This document shows, piece by piece, positions 59,627-64,000 of a DNA stretch of 64,000 bases. The translations under genes and the position numbers were made by a program. The notes below the pieces were generated by a model. It had not been told where the DNA came from, did not search any database, and saw only the letters and a program-made list of their open reading frames with translations. Within the stretch, counting starts at the first letter, position 1. Every line of letters starts with the position of its first letter. Origin of the DNA: Bacteroidales bacterium (lineage in GTDB: Bacteria; Bacteroidota; Bacteroidia; Bacteroidales; Bacteroidaceae); assembly GCA_004556745.1 (NCBI GenBank), contig SFFY01000007.1, forward strand, positions 13,664 to 77,663, given 5' to 3'.

Positions 59627-59845
59627 TTATTTATATCTGAACACTATTCTTCCTTTTGAAAGGTCGTAAGGACTCATTTCTACCTTTACTTTGTCTCCGG
59701 GAAGAATCTTGATGTAGTGCATTCGCATCTTGCCGGAAATATGGGCGGTGATTTCATGCCCGTTTTCAAGTTCAACGCGAAACATTGCATTGCTTAATGC
59801 TTCAACGATTACGCCGTCTTGTTCAATTGCAGCTTCTTTTGCCAT
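59627..59845 (-). CDS. infA: Translation initiation factor IF-1
   Basis: A 72-residue OB-fold protein that occupies the ribosomal A site during initiation. The sequence AKEAAIEQDGVIVEALSNAM and the end DLSKGRIVFRYK are standard. Only 1 bp separates its start from the stop of map. Confidence 0.97.
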   Translation of the reverse strand: MAKEAAIEQDGVIVEALSNAMFRVELENGHEITAHISGKMRMHYIKILPGDKVKVEMSPYDLSKGRIVFRYK

Positions 59846-59846
59846 A

Positions 59847-60641
59847 TCAATGTCTTTGTCTTTCTATTTCTTCTATTGCATCAAAAGATGAGAGTATGTC
59901 TGCCTTGCCGTTGTGGATGGCAATGGTATGCTCGAAATGAGCGGCAAGCTTTCCGTCACGGGTAACAACGCCCCAACGGTCGGGAAGCATGCGTAATTCG
60001 CGACTGCCCTGTGTAACCATCGGTTCAATGGCGATGCACATCCCGTTTTTAAGTTGAACGCCGCTACCCTCTTTGCCATAATTGGGCACTTGCGGATCTT
60101 CGTGCATCTCGTGACCTATGCCGTGACCGACAAATTCACGAACCACTCCGTATCCATGGGCCTCGCAATGCGACTGTACCGCGTGGCCTATATCTCCCAA
60201 TCTGCTGCCGGCATTGGCAACGGCGATGGCTTTATAGAGCGCGTCTTTCGTCACATTTAGCAAGCGCTTTGCTTCATCGGAAATCTCTCCCACGGCAAAC
60301 GTGTAGCAAGAATCTCCGCAGAAGCCGTTGAGTTTCGCACCGCAATCCACCGAAATGATATCGCCTTCTTTCAAAGGAACTTCATTGGGTATGCCATGCA
60401 CGACTACCTCATTGACGGAAGTGCAAATAGAGGCGGGGAAGTCCGAGCCATAAGGATTAGGAAATCCTTTGAAAGTAGGCTCGGCTCCGTGGTCTCTTAT
60501 GAAAGTCTCTGCCAAGGTGTCCAATTCGATGGTTGTAACTCCGGGGCGGAGAACTTTCGCTATTTCTGCAAGCGTTGCTGCTACAAGGAGATTTGCCTGC
60601 CGCAGCAACTCTATCTCATCTTCTGTCTTCAAATAAATCAT
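59847..60641 (-). CDS. map: Methionine aminopeptidase, type I
   Basis: A 264-residue metalloenzyme that removes the initiator Met. The metal ligands can be placed: the two Asp in SVDCGAKLNGFCGDS, His in GHGIGHEMHEDPQVPNYG, Glu in CIAIEPMVTQG and a later Glu in HFEHTIAI. It lies between secY and infA, a common order in Bacteroidetes. Confidence 0.97.
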   Translation of the reverse strand: MIYLKTEDEIELLRQANLLVAATLAEIAKVLRPGVTTIELDTLAETFIRDHGAEPTFKGFPNPYGSDFPASICTSVNEVVVHGIPNEVPLKEGDIISVDCGAKLNGFCGDSCYTFAVGEISDEAKRLLNVTKDALYKAIAVANAGSRLGDIGHAVQSHCEAHGYGVVREFVGHGIGHEMHEDPQVPNYGKEGSGVQLKNGMCIAIEPMVTQGSRELRMLPDRWGVVTRDGKLAAHFEHTIAIHNGKADILSSFDAIEEIERQRH

Positions 60642-60653
60642 CAGACTGATGCA

Positions 60654-62000
60654 CTAATAGGCAGCCACATTGGTGGAGCGGGCACGCGTATGACCAGAAT
60701 TGAGGAGGCCATCGTAATGACGTACCAGCAAATGGCTTTCTATCTGCTGAAGCGTATCGAGCACAACGCCGACAAGAATCAACAAGGACGTGCCGCCGAA
60801 AAACTGGGCAAACTCTTGCTTCACGCCAAAGATACCGGCAAATGCAGGCATAATGGCAATGAGGGCAATGAAGAGAGAGCCGGGCAGCGTGATGTGCGAC
60901 ATCACGTTATCCAAATAGTCTGCGGTGGGTTTGCCGGGCTTCACACCGGGGATAAATCCGTTATTGCGCTTCATATCTTCTGCCATCTGAACGGGGTTCA
61001 AGGTAATGGCGGTATAGAAATATGTGAAAGCAATAATGAGGATTACAAACACAAGGTTGTAAAGCACGCTCGTATGATCCAAGAATTGAGACATTGCCCA
61101 ACTGCCGCTTTTGGCCGTTGCCTGCGCCAGCGTGAGGGGAATAAACATAATGGCCTGTGCAAAAATGATAGGCATTACGTTAGCAGCGAAGAGCTTGAGG
61201 GGGATGTACTGGCGTGCACCGCCTACGGCTCTGTTGCCTTCTACACGCTTGGCATACTGAACGGGCACCTTACGAGTAGCCTTGACGAGCACGATTGCCA
61301 GTGCCATAACGGCGAGCAATGCGATAATCTCGAAAAGGAACTTGATCAGGCCGCCGCCTTCAGCACCACTCAATGCAGTAACGAATTCCTGACCGATAGC
61401 TACCGGGAGACGGGCAATAATACCTATCATAATGATAAGCGATACGCCGTTGCCGATACCTTTGTCGGTGATACGCTCACCGAGCCAAAGGATAAACATA
61501 CTACCGGCTGCGAGAATAATCGTAGAAGAAAGCATGAAGCCGAAACCATCGCCAACCAGAAATGCGCCAGAACCAGCGGTCTGAGCTTTAAGGTTGATCA
61601 GATAGGTAGGAGCCTGGAACACGAGAATGGCAATTGTCAGCCAACGCGTGTATTGGTTGATCTTCCGACGACCGCTCTCGCCTTCGCGCTGCATTTTCTG
61701 GAAATAAGGTACAGCGATAGCAAGAAGCTGAATGACAATCGAGGCCGAGATATAAGGCATGATTCCCAATGCGAAGATTGAGGCATTGGAGAATGCACCG
61801 CCAGAGAACATGTTCAACAAGGACATGAGTCCCTCACTCGTTTGCTGCTGCAACTGCGCCAGACGATCCGGTGCAATACCAGGCAACACGATGAATGAGC
61901 CGAAGCGGTATATTGCAACAAAAAGGAGAGTGATGAGGATTCGTGTACGCAAATCCTCAATTCTCCAGATGTTCTTGATTGTCTCGATTATTTTTTTCAT
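60654..62000 (-). CDS. secY: Protein translocase subunit SecY
   Basis: A 448-residue channel of the Sec export system with ten membrane helices. The start IKNIWRIEDLRTRILITLLF and the family motifs FGSFIVLPGIAP, ALGIMPYISASIVIQLL (plug side) and GVSLIIMIGIIARLP are visible. The cytoplasmic loop with QYAKRVEGNRAVGGARQYIP is typical. It exports all the signal-peptide proteins in this window. Confidence 0.98.
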   Translation of the reverse strand: MKKIIETIKNIWRIEDLRTRILITLLFVAIYRFGSFIVLPGIAPDRLAQLQQQTSEGLMSLLNMFSGGAFSNASIFALGIMPYISASIVIQLLAIAVPYFQKMQREGESGRRKINQYTRWLTIAILVFQAPTYLINLKAQTAGSGAFLVGDGFGFMLSSTIILAAGSMFILWLGERITDKGIGNGVSLIIMIGIIARLPVAIGQEFVTALSGAEGGGLIKFLFEIIALLAVMALAIVLVKATRKVPVQYAKRVEGNRAVGGARQYIPLKLFAANVMPIIFAQAIMFIPLTLAQATAKSGSWAMSQFLDHTSVLYNLVFVILIIAFTYFYTAITLNPVQMAEDMKRNNGFIPGVKPGKPTADYLDNVMSHITLPGSLFIALIAIMPAFAGIFGVKQEFAQFFGGTSLLILVGVVLDTLQQIESHLLVRHYDGLLNSGHTRARSTNVAAY

Positions 62001-62014
62001 CGATTAGGTCTTAA

Positions 62015-62461
62015 TTAAATTTTGGTAGCAGTACCGCCGGCAGCCTGGATGGCAGCTTCGGCAGACTTTGAGAAAGCATGGGCTTCAACATCGACCTTCT
62101 TGGTGAGTTCGCCATTGCCCAGCACTTTTACGAGGTGCTTGGCAGAAACGAAGCCGGCAGCTACGAGGTCTTCGATACCAACCTTCTCAAGGTTCTTGGC
62201 TTCAGCCAATGCCTGGATTGTAGCGATATTGATAGCCTTGTACTCTACGCGATTGATGTTCTTAAAACCATGCTTGGGAAGACGGCGCTGAAGAGGCATC
62301 TGACCACCTTCAAAACCAATCTTCTTGCTGTAACCGGAACGCTGCTTGGCACCCTTGTGACCACGAGTAGAAGTGCCGCCCATACCGGAACCGGGACCGC
62401 GACCAATTCTCTTGCGCGTTTTTGTTGAACCTGCTGCGGGTTTTAAATTATGTAATTGCAT
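62015..62461 (-). CDS. rplO: Ribosomal protein L15
   Basis: A 148-residue large-subunit protein. The N-terminal Gly-rich extension (RKRIGRGPGSGMGGTSTRGH) and GGQMPLQRRLPKHGF are the family signatures. It lies directly upstream of secY in the operon. Confidence 0.98.
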   Translation of the reverse strand: MQLHNLKPAAGSTKTRKRIGRGPGSGMGGTSTRGHKGAKQRSGYSKKIGFEGGQMPLQRRLPKHGFKNINRVEYKAINIATIQALAEAKNLEKVGIEDLVAAGFVSAKHLVKVLGNGELTKKVDVEAHAFSKSAEAAIQAAGGTATKI

Positions 62462-62480
62462 AACTTGTACTTAATTTTGA

Positions 62481-62657
62481 TTATTCAACAATCGTCACCA
62501 GGTGATGTACCTTGCGGATCATGCCGCGAACAACTTCGTTGTCCTCTTTTTCCACCACGTGGTTGAGCTTAGTGAGACCGAGCACGTCGAGCGTTCTCTT
62601 CTGATCCTTGGGAGCTCCGATTCTGCTTTTGGTTTGTTTAATCTTTATCGTAGCCAT
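62481..62657 (-). CDS. rpmD: Ribosomal protein L30
   Basis: A 58-residue protein read directly: MATIKIKQTKSRIGAPKDQK at the start, then LDVLGLTKLNHVV, and VHHLVTIVE before TAA. Its length and place between rpsE and rplO are standard. Confidence 0.95.
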   Translation of the reverse strand: MATIKIKQTKSRIGAPKDQKRTLDVLGLTKLNHVVEKEDNEVVRGMIRKVHHLVTIVE

Positions 62658-62663
62658 AATCTT

Positions 62664-63170
62664 TTATCCTCTGAATACTTTTTCCATTGAGACGCCGCGC
62701 TGCTGGGCAACGGTATAAGCGTCACGCATTTCACTCAGTGCCAAAATTGTGGCCTTCACAAGATTGTGGGGGTTGGAAGAGCCCTTTGACTTGGCAAGTA
62801 CGTCCTTGATACCCACGCTTTCGAGCACAGCGCGCATTGCACCGCCGGCTACAACACCGGTACCTTCAGAAGCGGGAAGGATAAGCACTTCAGCACCACC
62901 AAAGCGAGCTGCTTGTTCGTGGGGAACAGTGCCTTTGAGTACAGGAACCTTGATCAAATTCTTTTTGGCTGCTTCGACACCCTTTGCAATAGCGGCCGTC
63001 ACTTCACCGGCTTTGCCGAGACCGTAACCGATAACGCCCTTGCCGTCTCCGACAACAACGATGGCTGCGAAAGTGAAAGTACGTCCACCCTTGGTGACCT
63101 TAACAACGCGATTGATAGCAACCAGTCTATCTTTTAATTCTTCGCTATTTACGTTTACTCTGTTTGCCAT
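62664..63170 (-). CDS. rpsE: Ribosomal protein S5
   Basis: A 168-residue small-subunit protein important for decoding accuracy. The double-stranded RNA-binding part (VVKVTKGGRTFTFAAIVVVG) and the C-terminal fold (GTGVVAGGAMRAVLESVGIK) are typical. Confidence 0.98.
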   Translation of the reverse strand: MANRVNVNSEELKDRLVAINRVVKVTKGGRTFTFAAIVVVGDGKGVIGYGLGKAGEVTAAIAKGVEAAKKNLIKVPVLKGTVPHEQAARFGGAEVLILPASEGTGVVAGGAMRAVLESVGIKDVLAKSKGSSNPHNLVKATILALSEMRDAYTVAQQRGVSMEKVFRG

Positions 63171-63177
63171 AATCTAT

Positions 63178-63522
63178 TTAGAATTTAAGTCCACCTTTAC
63201 GTGCTCCATCTGCCAACTCTTTTACGCGGCCGTGGTAGAGATAACCATTGCGGTCGAATACAACAGTCGTGATGCCGGCTTCGATAGCCTTCTGAGCGAG
63301 AGCTTCACCCACCTTGGCAGCCTGTTCTTTCTTAGGCATGGCTTCCATACCGAGAGAAGAAGCAGACACGAGGGTCTTAGCGGTTTCGTCGTCAATCACC
63401 TGAGCGTAGATTTGCTTGTTGCTTCTGAATACGCTCAAACGGGGACGTGCGGCAGTGCCGGAAATCTTATTACGTACCCGATATTTTATCTTGATGCGTC
63501 TTTGTTCTTTTTTCGTAGTCAT
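63178..63522 (-). CDS. rplR: Ribosomal protein L18
   Basis: A 114-residue protein that binds 5S rRNA. RPRLSVFRSNKQIYAQVIDD and the end FDRNGYLYHGRVKELADGAR match the family. Confidence 0.98.
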   Translation of the reverse strand: MTTKKEQRRIKIKYRVRNKISGTAARPRLSVFRSNKQIYAQVIDDETAKTLVSASSLGMEAMPKKEQAAKVGEALAQKAIEAGITTVVFDRNGYLYHGRVKELADGARKGGLKF

Positions 63523-63540
63523 AATCTTACAGAATTAAAA

Positions 63541-64000
63541 TTACTTAGCGCCTGCTGACTTACCAGACTTTCTGCGGATCTGTTCGCCCACATAGAGGAT
63601 ACCCTTACCCTTGTAAGGCTCAGGCTTGCGGAAGGAACGGATTTTAGCGCATACAAGACCGAGAAGTTGCTTATCGCAAGACTCGAGGGAGATATACGGG
63701 TTCTTGTTTCTTTCAGTTTTCGTCTCAACCTTGATTTCGGGCGGGAGCTGGATGAAGATGCTGTGGGTGTAACCCAGAGAAAATTCAACGAGGTTGCCCT
63801 GGTTGGAAACGCGGTAACCGACACCGACAAGTTCCATTTCCTTTTTGTAACCTTCGGAAACACCGACAACCATGTTGTTCACAAGCGCGCGGTAGAGACC
63901 ATGGTAAGCCTGCTTCTGCTTCTGCTCAACGGTGTCGTTCTGTTCGTCGATGGAAAACTTGATAACGTTGTCTTCAATTGTAACGATGATAGAAGGATCG
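63541..64000 (-). CDS. rplF: Ribosomal protein L6 (5' end outside window)
   Basis: About 152 C-terminal residues of L6 are present; the frame stays open to the window edge on the minus strand. Visible parts are YHGLYRALVNNMVVGVSEGY, then VGVGYRVSNQGNLVEFSLGY and the 23S-binding end RKPEPYKGKGILYVGEQIRR. The usual length is about 180-190, so roughly 30-35 residues are missing. Confidence 0.96.
   Translation of the reverse strand, partial: DPSIIVTIEDNVIKFSIDEQNDTVEQKQKQAYHGLYRALVNNMVVGVSEGYKKEMELVGVGYRVSNQGNLVEFSLGYTHSIFIQLPPEIKVETKTERNKNPYISLESCDKQLLGLVCAKIRSFRKPEPYKGKGILYVGEQIRRKSGKSAGAK

Overview
The window looks like a high-GC member of the Bacteroidales, most like Prevotellaceae. The reasons are several good matches to the Bacteroidetes promoter (TTTG, 19-21 bp, TAnnTTTG), secreted proteins with type IX secretion (T9SS) C-terminal tails, a PorZ-like T9SS component, a DUF3467 protein, a DUF6057 membrane protein, meso-diaminopimelate dehydrogenase, and a methionyl-tRNA synthetase with the Bacteroidetes-type KISTSR loop. 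No rRNA, tRNA, CRISPR array, prophage or intact insertion sequence was seen.

Layout. 0-6 kb: end of a DUF554 membrane protein, purA, a TetR regulator, a PadR/PspC pair and a PAP2 phosphatase. 6-10 kb (minus): the rsfS-ftsH-cdsA-hlyIII cluster. 10.3-11.1 kb: the collapsed remains of what looks like a TonB receptor plus lipoprotein operon, broken up by small repeats. 11.7-17 kb: an OmpA-family porin, DUF3467 and alaS. 17-19 kb: an ECF sigma factor, a probable anti-sigma membrane protein and a secreted protein. 19-25 kb: a large GH2 beta-galactosidase, a YqiA-type esterase and ddh. 25.8-32.7 kb: metG, an M6 metalloprotease, a DUF4143 AAA ATPase and a low-molecular-weight tyrosine phosphatase. 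32.7-40.4 kb (minus): a second GH2 enzyme with lectin-like domains, a PD40 lipoprotein carrying a CxxCH site, and DUF6057. 41-49.4 kb: leuS, a YitT transporter-like protein, rdgB, PorZ and HU. 50-54.6 kb: a 1177-residue surface lectin-like protein with a coupled small protein, then an SDR enzyme. 54.6-56.4 kb: an acyltransferase with an SGNH domain. 56.4-64 kb (minus): the distal part of the S10/spc/alpha ribosomal operon, from rplF (cut by the window edge) to rplQ.

The core genes are ordinary: translation, purine synthesis, peptidoglycan precursor supply and protein export. The accessory layer is polysaccharide and protein breakdown at the cell surface through secreted enzymes.

The most unusual content lies between genes. 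At least six families of short palindromic or tandem repeats fill the intergenic regions: a 21-bp-period palindrome array (3 copies), a GTTGTC/GACAAC multi-hairpin element of about 160-200 bp (3 copies), an 8-bp-period AGTAAACG-type repeat (about 8 loci), a GGGGCGTTTTGCAAAACGCCC element with other repeats nested inside it, a 220-bp near-perfect palindrome, and a 22-bp tandem array. Their functions are unknown. All coordinates and pairings were read by eye from the sequence, and no database search was possible.
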